This document shows positions 8,147 to 16,389 of a DNA stretch of 64,000 nucleotides, one piece after another. The notes beneath the pieces are model-generated. The model did not search any database and had not been told where the DNA came from. It saw only the letters and a list, made by a program, of their open reading frames with translations. Positions within the stretch are counted from its first letter, which is position 1. Every line of letters begins with the position of its first letter. A program made the position numbers and the translations under genes. The DNA is taken from assembly GCA_012798435.1 (NCBI GenBank), contig JAAZNF010000084.1, positions 62,001 to 126,000 on the forward strand, in the 5' to 3' direction. The stretch is from Myxococcales bacterium (GTDB taxonomy: Bacteria; Myxococcota; B64-G9).

Positions 8147-9313
8147 CTACCTGCCCTCGTCCGGGGAGGACGGCGCGTCCAGCACCGTCACCTCGGCCAG
8201 GCACCCCCCGGCGGCGGGATCCGCTCCCGGCTCGAGCGCCTCCACGGTGAGGGTGAGCCGCTGGGCGGGAATGCGCCGCGACAAGACCACCAGGGTCTGC
8301 AGGGCGAAGCTCTTGCCGGGAAGGGCGAAGTCCGCGCTCCCGAACACCTCGCCTTCGGGTGACCCGTGTCGGTCGATGGCCAGGGTTGTCTTGTCATCGA
8401 GCCGGAGCGAGAGCCGGATCAAGCGGCCGTGTTTTCGCCACCGTGCCTCATCGGCGGCGCAGCCGGGGACGATGCGCAGGGCGCGCACCGCGCTGCCCTC
8501 CGGCAGCCGGAGCGAGAGGGTCGGCTTTTCTTTCTCCGAGGGGGGCGCGAAGGTCCACTCGGTGCCGACGTCACCATCGCTGGCGGCGGCTGTCTCCGGC
8601 GGGCCCTGGGGAGTCGCAGCCACCGGGCACAGGAAATTCGCTTCTCGGGTAGAGGCCAGGCGGTAGGTTTGCTCGTGGTAGCGGTACGAGGTTTCGCGGG
8701 CGCCGATGATGGCCGCGGTCGGGCCCGTCTTTCCGAGGAGCAAGACGCGTTTTTCTTCGGTCCGCAGAGTGAGCGCGGGCATGCCCTCGACACCTTCCGC
8801 CACGCTCAGGCCCGGCCGCGACGGCCCCAGGCGCAGTTCGGGCCTCGGGACCCGGCCGGCGTCCTCCTCGGAATGCACCACGCGGTACTCCCCGGCGAAG
8901 ATCTCCCGAGACCCGGTCGCTTCGAGCAGGAACAGGCGCACCCGGTGCAGCTCCTCGTCGGGGCTGTCCTCGAAGACATCGAGGCGCAGGGCGCGCCGGG
9001 AGCCGACGGCGATCTCGGCCAGCGGCAGCGCCTCGTCGCCCGGGGATTTTTCGGACCGCCAGCGCAGGCGATAGCGCCCCGGCGCCCAGCTCTGCCACAG
9101 CGAAAGCCCGATGCCGTCGTCCGAACGCTCCACCACCACGAGGTGTGGCTCGGCTGTACCGGGGAGCCGGATCTCCTGTTCGGAGATCACGGTGTGGCCG
9201 CTTTTGGCAAACTCGAAGAGGTGCTCGGTGCCCGAAGCTCCCTCGGCGCGGGCAGGGGTGGCCAGCGTAGTGGCGAGGCAGGCGAGCAACGGAGCCAAGA
9301 GTCGGTGGCGCAT
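8147..9313 (-). CDS. Secreted protein of unknown function
   Basis: A signal peptide is clear (MRHRLLAPLLACLATTLATPARAEG). The remaining 365 residues are beta-rich and do not match a family I recognise; segments such as GRYRLRWRSEK and VLLLGKTGPTAAII suggest two or more beta-sandwich domains, and SDGDVGTEWTFAPPSEKEKPTLSLRLPEGSAVRALRIVPGC resembles the ligand-binding core of discoidin-type (F5/8) modules. The gene starts 4 bases downstream of the acyl-CoA ligase stop, with GGAG before the ATG, so the two are probably co-transcribed. It is convergent with the SCP2 gene, with only 2 bases between the stops. Confidence 0.6.
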   Translation of the reverse strand: MRHRLLAPLLACLATTLATPARAEGASGTEHLFEFAKSGHTVISEQEIRLPGTAEPHLVVVERSDDGIGLSLWQSWAPGRYRLRWRSEKSPGDEALPLAEIAVGSRRALRLDVFEDSPDEELHRVRLFLLEATGSREIFAGEYRVVHSEEDAGRVPRPELRLGPSRPGLSVAEGVEGMPALTLRTEEKRVLLLGKTGPTAAIIGARETSYRYHEQTYRLASTREANFLCPVAATPQGPPETAAASDGDVGTEWTFAPPSEKEKPTLSLRLPEGSAVRALRIVPGCAADEARWRKHGRLIRLSLRLDDKTTLAIDRHGSPEGEVFGSADFALPGKSFALQTLVVLSRRIPAQRLTLTVEALEPGADPAAGGCLAEVTVLDAPSSPDEGR

Positions 9314-9317
9314 GAGA

Positions 9318-11132
9318 TCACTCCGGCTCGGAGCCAGAAGAGCTGGCTGCGTACATGGTCTCGATGCAATCCCGGTGGCGTTCTTCCACCTCGTGGCGCC
9401 GGACCTTGAGGGTAGGGGTCAGCTCGCCCTGGGAAAGCTGGAGCGGCTCGGGCAGGATGGAGAACCGGCGCACGGCCTCGAATCCGGCCAGCCGGCGGTT
9501 GCGCTCCTCGATCTCGGCGGCGATGAGCGCGCGCACCTCAGGATGGACGGCGAGCTCCGAGATCTTATCGAAGGCGAGCCCCTTCTCCTCGGCGAAGCGT
9601 TGGATGTGCTCCGGGTCGAGGGTAATGAGAGCGGTGAGGAAGTCGCGGCCCTCGCCGATCACCACCGCCTGGTCGATGTACGGGCTCGAGCGCAGCAGCG
9701 TCTCGATGTGCTGCGGGGCGATCTTCCGGCCGGAGGCCATGACCAGGATGTCCTTCTTTCGGTCGGTGACGGTCAGGAACCCCTCCGGGGAGAGATGGCC
9801 GATGTCACCGGTGTGCAGCCAGCCGTCGCCGTCCAGTGCCTCGGCGGTGGCGGCGGGATCCTTGTAGTAGCCGCCCATCACGTTGCGACCGCGTAGCAGG
9901 ATCTCGCCGTCCGGCGCGATGCGCTGCTCCATGCCCGGCAGTGCCGTGCCGACCGTCCCGGCCCGAAACCGATCGGGGCGGTTGACGTTGGCGGCGCCGG
10001 TGTTCTCGGTGAGCCCGTACCCCTCGAGCACCAGTAGCCCCAGCGAGCGGAAGAACTCGGCGATCTCGGGTGAGAGCGCCGCGCCGCCGCACACGAAGAA
10101 CTTGAGCCGGCCCCCGAAGCGCTCTTCCACCGCGTCCCGCACCAGGCGGTCCGCCAGGCGGTGGCGCAGCCACAGGCCGAGCTCCAGTGGCTCCCGGTTC
10201 TCGCGGCGTGCGGCCACCCGAGAGGTCAGGTTTCGGTACCAGTCGGTGAGCCGGCGTTTGAGCGCCCCCTGGCGTATGAGGTTGCGCGAGATGGCCGCGT
10301 GCAACCGCTCCAGGATGGCGGGCACCACGGTGATGAAGTGGGGGCGGATCTCGGCAAGATCCCGCTCCAGCGCGTCCGGAGCCGAGGCGAAGGCGGTGGC
10401 GTACCCGCGCGCGACCGCGGCGTGCAGCAAACAACGCGGCAGGATGTGGGACAGCGGCAGGCACAGGTAGTGGACGTCCCCTTCCTCGATGAAGTCCTGC
10501 ATCACCTCTCGCAGCGCCTCGGCCTCGAAGGCCAGGTTGTCGTGGGTGAGCATCACCCCCTTGGGGCGGCCGGTGGTGCCGGAGGTGAAGACCAGCGTGG
10601 CCGGTGTCTGGTCCGAGACCGCCTCGATGCGCGCCTCGCGCTGGCCGGGGAACTCGGCCCGGTGAGTGCGCCCCGCCTGGAGAAAGGCCTCCCAGGCGAT
10701 CTCGTTGTGCTTTTGCACCGGGCCGCGCATGGTGACCACGCGGCGGACGGCGCTGCCGGGGAGCAAGGGACGAAAGCGCTCGAGCAGGCGCTCGTCCTCC
10801 ACGATGGCCAGCGTGGCGCCGCTCTCCTGCAGGACGTGGCGCATGCCGTCCGGCCCGAGGTCGGGAGGGACGGGCACGCTGACGGCGCCGACGCGCAGCG
10901 CGCCGAAGTCGAGCAGCGCCCATTCCAGGCAGCTTCGAGACACCAGCGCCACCCGCTCTCCCGGGGTCACGTCCCGCGCCAGCAAGGCGTCGGCCACCTG
11001 GGAGACCAGCTCGTTGATCTCGCGCCAACTCAGCGTGTGCCACAAGCCGCTATCGTTGTGGATCAGGGCCGGGAGCTCCGGGGTGCGCTCCGCGCGCTGC
11101 CGCAGGAGGGAGTCGAAACCGGGCCGGGGCAT
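9318..11132 (-). CDS. Long-chain fatty-acid--CoA ligase (AMP-forming)
   Basis: Adenylate-forming enzyme that activates fatty acids to acyl-CoA. Motif A3 is LVFTSGTTGRPKGVMLTHDN, A5 is GYGLTENTG, and the hinge and A8 region is LHTGDIGHLSPEGFLTVTDRKKDILVMASGRKIAP. The insert with DALERDLAEIRPHFITVVPAILERLHAAI and the FAEEKGL... SELAVHPEVRALI tail identify the long-chain (FadD15/ACSL) type. Length 604 matches. GGAGGA precedes the ATG. Substrate chain length cannot be read from sequence. Confidence 0.92.
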   Translation of the reverse strand: MPRPGFDSLLRQRAERTPELPALIHNDSGLWHTLSWREINELVSQVADALLARDVTPGERVALVSRSCLEWALLDFGALRVGAVSVPVPPDLGPDGMRHVLQESGATLAIVEDERLLERFRPLLPGSAVRRVVTMRGPVQKHNEIAWEAFLQAGRTHRAEFPGQREARIEAVSDQTPATLVFTSGTTGRPKGVMLTHDNLAFEAEALREVMQDFIEEGDVHYLCLPLSHILPRCLLHAAVARGYATAFASAPDALERDLAEIRPHFITVVPAILERLHAAISRNLIRQGALKRRLTDWYRNLTSRVAARRENREPLELGLWLRHRLADRLVRDAVEERFGGRLKFFVCGGAALSPEIAEFFRSLGLLVLEGYGLTENTGAANVNRPDRFRAGTVGTALPGMEQRIAPDGEILLRGRNVMGGYYKDPAATAEALDGDGWLHTGDIGHLSPEGFLTVTDRKKDILVMASGRKIAPQHIETLLRSSPYIDQAVVIGEGRDFLTALITLDPEHIQRFAEEKGLAFDKISELAVHPEVRALIAAEIEERNRRLAGFEAVRRFSILPEPLQLSQGELTPTLKVRRHEVEERHRDCIETMYAASSSGSEPE

Positions 11133-11156
11133 GGATGATCTCCTCCGCGCCCCCCG

Positions 11157-11990
11157 TCAGTCCATCTCCTCCTGGATCTTCTTCTTGAGCGCCGGGGCCT
11201 GCTGCTGGAACCACAGGTCGTCGGCGTAGTCCCCCTGGCCGGGCGAGAGCTTGCGGGAGAGCACCACCTCCACCTCGCGCAGCGCGTCGGCGTATTGCTC
11301 TTCTTCCAGGTAAGTCTCGGCCAGGTAGAAGTGCGCGCGCAGCTTGTCGCCCTTCTGGATGGCCTCCTTGAGGAACTGGATGGACTTCTCGCCGTCGTAC
11401 TTGGGCCAGGGGAGGTTGTAGTAGTAGCGGCCCATGGCAATGAGCGGTCCGCCCTGATCGTAGCTGCGATCGATCTTGAGAGCCGCGCCGATGGCCCGGG
11501 TGTAGTCCCCGTCGATGCCCTTCACCAGCGCCTTCACCACGGAGATGCCGAGCGCATACTGGCCGAGCGCGATCCCCGAGAAGTAGTGGCCCTCGATCCG
11601 CAGCGGCGAGGCGGCGATGGCCTTCTGTCCCCACTCGTAGCCGCGCATGCCCAGATCCTTCTTGCTGTCGTCGTCGCTCGCGCGCTCGGCCAGAAAGAAG
11701 TACTGGCGGGCCAGGCGCCACAGCACCTCGAAGTTCTTCTGATCGAGGCGCTCTGCCTCCTGGTAGCGGGCCAGGGCCTCGCGCCAGGTGGTCAGGCGAA
11801 AACGCTCGCGGTAGAGCGCATCGCCCTCGGCGACGAGCCGGGCCACCTTGGCCTCGCTCGTCTCCGGCGCGGCCGGCTCGGCGGCCGGCGCGGCGGGTGG
11901 CGTGTCGGCGGGGACGGGCGCCGGTGCGGGCGCCTGGGCCATCACCGATCCGCATCCGAGGATCAACAGGACGACGACGAGACAGCGCAT
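11157..11990 (-). CDS. TatT-like TPR protein (TRAP transporter-associated family)
   Basis: The pattern PLRIEGHYFSGIALGQYALGISVVKALVKGIDGDYTRAI... DQGGPLIAMGRYYYNLPWPKYDGEKSIQFLKEAIQ... HFYLAETYLEEEQYADALREVEVVL matches the TatT component family of helical TPR-like proteins first described with TRAP transporters in spirochaetes. The start is ATG 11990, preceded by GGGAGG at 7 bases; MRCLVVVLLILGCGSVMAQ is a signal sequence, possibly a lipoprotein signal (ILGC). No TRAP DctP/Q/M genes are nearby, so a transport role here is not supported by context. An Ala/Pro-rich linker (residues 20-45) follows the signal. Confidence 0.7.
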   Translation of the reverse strand: MRCLVVVLLILGCGSVMAQAPAPAPVPADTPPAAPAAEPAAPETSEAKVARLVAEGDALYRERFRLTTWREALARYQEAERLDQKNFEVLWRLARQYFFLAERASDDDSKKDLGMRGYEWGQKAIAASPLRIEGHYFSGIALGQYALGISVVKALVKGIDGDYTRAIGAALKIDRSYDQGGPLIAMGRYYYNLPWPKYDGEKSIQFLKEAIQKGDKLRAHFYLAETYLEEEQYADALREVEVVLSRKLSPGQGDYADDLWFQQQAPALKKKIQEEMD

Positions 11991-12065
11991 GAGAACCTCC
12001 CGGGATTGACGAGCCGTGTCAAATGTATCCCGAGGGACAGAACGATGCAACCCGGTGCGTTCACA

Positions 12066-12106
12066 GTACGGGGATGTGGCTCGCTGCCGCTCGCAACTCC
12101 CCGTAC
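12066..12106. repeat. Perfect 9-bp inverted repeat between porin and TatT genes
   Basis: GTACGGGGA (12066-12074) is repeated inverted as TCCCCGTAC (12098-12106) with 23 bases between. There is no T-tract, so a simple intrinsic terminator is unlikely. It sits in a 240-base gap (11991-12230) that holds no other recognisable element. Confidence 0.6.
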
Positions 12107-12230
12107 CCCACCTCGCTCCGGCGGTTCGTGCCCGCCTCCGCTCGCGCGCTTCGACCCATCTCTAAAACAGCCGCAGCGTTGCAACATTCTCGGCAGTTGT
12201 AGATCAGGCGGGCTGGATTTCGACGGCCGG

Positions 12231-13433
12231 CTAGAGCGCCGCCTGGAGCCCCAGGAGCACGCCGTTGTCGTCCAGGTCGGGAAAGTAGATCTTGGCCGTC
12301 CGGCGCAGGATGACGTTGAGCTGAACCCGGATGTACTCGCGAAAGGAGTAACCCAGGCCGAAGGTCCAGGTCTCCTGGTGGGAAAACGGACCCACCTCGT
12401 CGGCACGCGCGTTGTACTGCTCGAAGCGCACCCCCAGCTCGAGCCCGTGCCGGCCCAGGGGTTCCCCGCCCAGCGCCCAGGCCAGAAGCCGATCCAGGCG
12501 CCACAGCAAGCGCGCCTCCCAGCCGTCGAAGACGTAGTCGTCCTTCCCGTTGTCGTCCCAGTCTTCCAGGATGGCACCGGCGCCGTACAGGAGGTGCAGG
12601 CGCAGGCCCGGTGCCTCCCAGCGAACGGCCAGATCGGCCGAGCCGGTGACGCGGTGGAGGTCCATCACCACCCGCCCGCTCTTGAACAGCACGTCATCGT
12701 GGCGGTTCCAGCTCGCGTGCGCCCCCAGGGAGATCACGCCGGGCCAGGGCTCCACCGTGAGCCGCGCGCCGTAGAAGAACTGCGCGCCGTTGGTGAGGAT
12801 GAACTCCTTGGCGCTCACCCCGCCGATGAACAGGTTGGCCCCCAGGCCGTTGCCGACCATGGCGAACAGGCGGACCGGGCGCCCGAGCGGCTCGGCCTCG
12901 AATTTCAACCCCAGGCCCAGGTCGCGGAGCTGCGAGCGGTTGCCATAGAACAGCGAGGAGGCGTAGGTGGTGCGCGACAGGGCGTAGTCGGCCAGGGCCG
13001 TGGAGAGATCGCTGCGGAGCAAGAAATCCAGCCGGCTATCCTCCTCCAGCGCCTCCCAGGAGGAAGGGATCTTGAACTGCCCGGCGCGGATCTCGAGGCA
13101 GGACCAGGGTCGGACGGCCAGGTAGAGGTCGAGGACCTGGATGGGCTCCTCCAGCTTGAGCTGAAAGGCCACCCGCATGAGCCGGTCGAGGAAATCCCAG
13201 TGCAGGCCCACTCGAACGCGGTTGATCCGAAAACCAGCGGTATTGTCGGTGGCCTCGTCGCCGCTGGGTTGCTGGACCTGGCCCTGGGCGTCCTCCATCT
13301 GCTCGAAGACCGTGAGCCAGGTCTGGAAGTAGCCGAAGACCGTGAGATCCGGGCTCACCTCGTAAGCCGCGATCGGCGGAGCGAGAAGGACCAGCAGCCC
13401 CAGCGCGGCGAACAGCGGCGGGATGCGGTTCAC
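12231..13433 (-). CDS. Outer-membrane porin, phosphate-selective (OprO/P) type
   Basis: Signal peptide MNRIPPLFAALGLLVLLAPPIAA, then a long beta-barrel sequence. FRINRVRVGLHWDFLDRLMRVAFQLKLEE... VLDLYLAVRPWSCLEIRAGQFKIPSSWE is the characteristic early strand-turn pattern of the phosphate-selective porin O/P family (GRRLRVG... AGQFKVPFS). The C-terminus INVLRRTAKIYFPDLDDNGVLLGLQAAL continues the barrel. Length 400 fits a 16-strand porin. GTG at 13433 starts one base after the stop of the diheme lipoprotein gene and has no ribosome binding site of its own, so its translation is probably coupled. Confidence 0.8.
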   Translation of the reverse strand: MNRIPPLFAALGLLVLLAPPIAAYEVSPDLTVFGYFQTWLTVFEQMEDAQGQVQQPSGDEATDNTAGFRINRVRVGLHWDFLDRLMRVAFQLKLEEPIQVLDLYLAVRPWSCLEIRAGQFKIPSSWEALEEDSRLDFLLRSDLSTALADYALSRTTYASSLFYGNRSQLRDLGLGLKFEAEPLGRPVRLFAMVGNGLGANLFIGGVSAKEFILTNGAQFFYGARLTVEPWPGVISLGAHASWNRHDDVLFKSGRVVMDLHRVTGSADLAVRWEAPGLRLHLLYGAGAILEDWDDNGKDDYVFDGWEARLLWRLDRLLAWALGGEPLGRHGLELGVRFEQYNARADEVGPFSHQETWTFGLGYSFREYIRVQLNVILRRTAKIYFPDLDDNGVLLGLQAAL

Positions 13434-13434
13434 G

Positions 13435-14646
13435 TCACGGTTTCTCGATGCCGTATCCGTACAGGAGCACGGTGGAGTTGGCGATGTAGGCCCAGCCGCC
13501 GTTCTTGGCGTCGAAGTCCTCCACGCCGGCCGGCAGCGGGTTGATGCGGATGGCGATCACCCCGCGCACCATGTCGCCGGCGTTGTGATCCTTGGCCTGG
13601 TCGTAGTCATAGCTGTCGCCGCAGGTGGGTTGGGGGTACTGCGAGCCGCGATCCGGCGCGCCCGGGGTGCTCTGGGGCACGATGATGCGATACGGGCCCT
13701 CGCCGTTGATCTTGCCGGAGGTGGGATCGAGGCTGGAGGGATCGATGGCCAGGCCGTCGCGCTCGTAAGCCAGCATCAGCCACTGCTCGCCCGGGATGGG
13801 CTGGCCGTCGACGACTCCGGCGGGGAGCTGGTCCGGGTACTGCACGAAACCGCAGGGGTTGGGCAAGGTGGCCGTGTCCAGGCCGCCGTAGAAGACGCCC
13901 GCGGGGTAGGCGGAGTTGATCTTCGCGACCGGGAAGTCCTTCATGAACCCGTCGGGGGCGATGACGGTGACGCCGGTCAGGTTGGGATCGGTCGGGTCGA
14001 CGCCGGCGGCCGTGAGCAGGTCCTTCACCTTCACGCCCTTGTAGGTGGCGTAGAAGTCGTACTGCTGCTTGCTGGCGTTCGCCAGCATGAACTCCTGGTG
14101 GGCCGTCAGGGCCTTGAGCTGCTCCATGGTGAAGGCCTTGACGGTGGGGTTCTTCTGGCCGGGCTTGGAGGCGGCGTCGCCCGGGTACTTGAGGTCGGCG
14201 ATCTCGGCCTGGTTGTCGTAGCCGTCGCCGTCGCTGTCCTTGCTCTTGATGCCGCCGAACGCCTTCTGGCTGCGGCCCGCCGCGGCGTAGTCCTTGCCGA
14301 AGGGGTTCAGGGTCTCCGCGTAGGTGGTCGGCTGGGGCTCGTTGAACCCGGTGGCGTCGGGGTGCTGGATGAGGTGGCAGTAGTCGCAGGCGTTCTTGTT
14401 CACGGTCTTTTGACCGGTGCCGCTGCCGGTGGTGAAGGCGAAGCCGGTATGGCAGGTCTGGCAGTCGTCAAGTCGCGTACCCAGCGTCTTCTTGAAGGCG
14501 TTGACGAAGGCGTTCATGTCGAGGTCGTTCTCGTGGCCCTTGTAGGCCCGCGAGGAAACGACGGCCTCCGAGCCTCCGCCGCAGCCGATCGGCGCGACCA
14601 GGGTGAAACCGAGGAGCAGCAGGCTGACAATGCGGGTGTGCGGCAT
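13435..14646 (-). CDS. Diheme c-type cytochrome lipoprotein with a GEGP motif
   Basis: The N-terminus MPHTRIVSLLLLGFTLVAPIGCGGG is a lipoprotein signal. Two heme c sites are visible: DCQTCHTG near residue 64 and ACDYCHLI near residue 88. A calcium-binding style loop follows (SKDSDGDGYDNQAEIADL). The second half has VKVKDLLTAAGVDPTDPNLTGVTVIAPDGFMKDFPV... LMLAYERDGLAID... INGEGPYRIIVPQ, which resembles the fold of the oxidoreductase molybdopterin-binding domain (sulfite oxidase type), though no cysteine Mo ligand is apparent. GEGP-motif diheme proteins are, as I recall, a named but uncharacterised family. AAGGAGA precedes the ATG. Its neighbours are a molybdate-type regulator and a porin. Confidence 0.75.
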   Translation of the reverse strand: MPHTRIVSLLLLGFTLVAPIGCGGGSEAVVSSRAYKGHENDLDMNAFVNAFKKTLGTRLDDCQTCHTGFAFTTGSGTGQKTVNKNACDYCHLIQHPDATGFNEPQPTTYAETLNPFGKDYAAAGRSQKAFGGIKSKDSDGDGYDNQAEIADLKYPGDAASKPGQKNPTVKAFTMEQLKALTAHQEFMLANASKQQYDFYATYKGVKVKDLLTAAGVDPTDPNLTGVTVIAPDGFMKDFPVAKINSAYPAGVFYGGLDTATLPNPCGFVQYPDQLPAGVVDGQPIPGEQWLMLAYERDGLAIDPSSLDPTSGKINGEGPYRIIVPQSTPGAPDRGSQYPQPTCGDSYDYDQAKDHNAGDMVRGVIAIRINPLPAGVEDFDAKNGGWAYIANSTVLLYGYGIEKP

Positions 14647-14670
14647 GCGAGATCTCCTTGTGAAAAAGGT

Positions 14671-15549
14671 TCAGGCAACCAGTTTTCCGGTGTCGGCGAA
14701 GGTGTATCCCGGCGCTTCCGGTTTGCGCCCGCTCAAGAGCCACTCCAGGAGGCGCTGAAGAAAGAGCGCCAGGTGAGGGTGCCCCATGGCTCCCGTCGGA
14801 GCGGCCAGCCAGAACCGTTCCCGCTCGAGCGGGACGAACTCCAGATCGCACAACTCGGCGGCCACGCGGATGCCCAGGCCGCAATCCGCCTGGCCGCGGG
14901 CCACCGAGAGCGCCGTCTCCAGGTGGGAATGGAACGGGCCCAGCGATCGGAGATCCGAGAGCGCAAGGCCCCGCGCCGCCAGAAGCCGGTCGGTCAGGGC
15001 GTGCGTCCCCGAGCCTGGCTGGCGCAGGGCGAAGCGTAGCCCCCCGCGGACGACATCGTGTAGCGAGCGCACCTGTCGCCTGCGAGACCGCGGCAGCAGC
15101 AGGCCCTGTTCGCGGGAAAAGAGCTCGATACGCTGGACGGTGCCATCGCGCGCGTCGAGCAGCGATACCGGGGAGGGCAGGTGGAAACAAGCCAAATGGG
15201 CCCGGTTCTGGCTCAGGGCGTCCAGCCCGGCCCGGCTTCCCACGCGGGCGGCGACCGCGGCCACCGGCAAATCGGGGCGCAGGTCCTCGATGGCGCGATC
15301 GAGAAGCCAGTCGTCGCTGCCCTGCAGGATGATCACCGAGTCGAGGAGGTCGAACAACTGCATGCCCCGCGGGCGGCGGGTACGGCCATCCAGGAAGTCT
15401 CGGAGTATGTTCTCGCTAAAGAGCCACTTTCCCCCGAGCCGGGCGGCCGGGATCTCGCCCTGCGCGGCCAGGACGTAGACCTTCTTCGGGTTGATGCGCA
15501 GGATGCGGGCCGCCTCGGCGGCGGTGAGGTATCTGGCCTTGGCGCTCAT
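14671..15549 (-). CDS. Helix-turn-helix regulator with periplasmic-binding-protein-like domain
   Basis: Residues 1-60 are an excisionase-type winged helix (YLTAAEAARILRINPKKVYVLAAQGEIPAARLGGKWLFSENILRDFL). Residues from about 75 form a PBP-like ligand domain: VIILQGSDDWLLDRAIEDL, AHLACFHLPSP, LRFALRQPGSGTHALTDRLLAARGL, HLETALSVARGQADCGLGIRVAAE. This pair is found in regulators related to molybdate/tungstate-binding ModE-like proteins; ligand identity here is inferred only. I start it at ATG 15549, because the longer frame crosses ubiE. There is no ribosome binding site, and a -10 box lies 6 bases upstream, so a leaderless mRNA is predicted. Confidence 0.8.
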   Translation of the reverse strand: MSAKARYLTAAEAARILRINPKKVYVLAAQGEIPAARLGGKWLFSENILRDFLDGRTRRPRGMQLFDLLDSVIILQGSDDWLLDRAIEDLRPDLPVAAVAARVGSRAGLDALSQNRAHLACFHLPSPVSLLDARDGTVQRIELFSREQGLLLPRSRRRQVRSLHDVVRGGLRFALRQPGSGTHALTDRLLAARGLALSDLRSLGPFHSHLETALSVARGQADCGLGIRVAAELCDLEFVPLERERFWLAAPTGAMGHPHLALFLQRLLEWLLSGRKPEAPGYTFADTGKLVA

Positions 15550-15555
15550 GGGCTG

Positions 15556-15583
15556 AAGATAACAAGCCCCGCCTTCTATGCAA
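15556..15583 (-). promoter_or_regulatory. Predicted promoter of the HTH-PBP regulator (leaderless)
   Basis: On the minus strand TATCTT (-10, 15556-15561) lies exactly 6 bases before the ATG at 15549, with TTGCAT (-35, 15578-15583) 16 bases further upstream. The surrounding 77-base gap is AT-rich, unlike the coding DNA. The fit of the -35 box is weak. Confidence 0.35.
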
Positions 15584-15626
15584 GGAAAAAAATGACAAAT
15601 AGTTACAAAAAATGACTTCCTGTGCC

Positions 15627-16352
15627 TTATGGGGCATGCCGGCGAGCGGTGTGGATGCAGGCGGCGCCGCCGAGCAGGGGCCGGATTTTCACTTCGGAGA
15701 ATCCGGCTCCTTCGAGCATTCGGGCGGCGGATTCCGAGTCGAGGAACCCGCGCGCCGAGCGGCCCAGGTATTCGTAGTCCGCCGGGGTCTTGCTGATGGC
15801 ACCTCCCAGGGGAACGGCCAGGAGGCGCAGGTAGGCGTGGACCGCGAAGCGGAAGGCGCGGGAGCGCGGCTGGCTGGTCTCGACGAGGCACAGCCGCCCG
15901 CCGGGCGCGCACACCCGCCGGATCTCGGAAAGATGCCGCTCCCAGCGCGGGTTCTGGTAGACGAGGTTGCGAAAGGCGAACGCGATGCCGATGGCGCCGA
16001 AGCGGCCATCGGGGAAGGGGAGTTCGGCCGCGTCGGCCTCGATGAAGGCGATCCGATCCCGGAGCCCGCGGCGCACCGCCTTGTCTCGGGCGCGCTCCAG
16101 CATGTCGGGACAGAAGTCGGCGGCCATGATCTCCGTCTCGGGCCCGGCCCGTCGCGCAAGCTCGATTGTCAGATCTCCGGTCCCGGCGCACAGGTCGAGG
16201 ACGCGCCTCGGAGAGCCGGTCAGGATCTCGCGGGCGAGGAGCCTGCGCCAGCGTCGATCGATCCCGAGGGAGAGCAAGCGGTTGAGCCGGTCGTAGGTCG
16301 GCGCCACGCGGCAGAACATCTCCCGCAGCGGATGTTCAGCGTTCTCGCTCAT
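15627..16352 (-). CDS. ubiE: Demethylmenaquinone/ubiquinone C-methyltransferase
   Basis: A class I SAM-dependent methyltransferase of the quinone pathway. FCRVAPTYDRLNRLLSLGIDRRWRR is the UbiE/MenG N-terminal signature, VLDLCAGTGDLTIELARR is SAM motif I, IAFIEADAAELPFPDGRFGAIGIAFAFRNL covers motif II and the second UbiE signature, and VPLGGAISKTPADYEYLGRSARGFL matches the C-terminal block. Length 241 is typical. A menaquinone role (menG) is as likely as ubiquinone; the window holds no other quinone gene to decide. Confidence 0.93.
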   Translation of the reverse strand: MSENAEHPLREMFCRVAPTYDRLNRLLSLGIDRRWRRLLAREILTGSPRRVLDLCAGTGDLTIELARRAGPETEIMAADFCPDMLERARDKAVRRGLRDRIAFIEADAAELPFPDGRFGAIGIAFAFRNLVYQNPRWERHLSEIRRVCAPGGRLCLVETSQPRSRAFRFAVHAYLRLLAVPLGGAISKTPADYEYLGRSARGFLDSESAARMLEGAGFSEVKIRPLLGGAACIHTARRHAP

Positions 16353-16389
16353 TTGTCGCCGCCGCTGGCGATCCCGGTCCTTTCGTGGC

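Noticed and set aside
11157-11990. TRAP transporter operon
   Set aside because: The TatT-like protein is alone; no DctP, DctQ or DctM gene is nearby.
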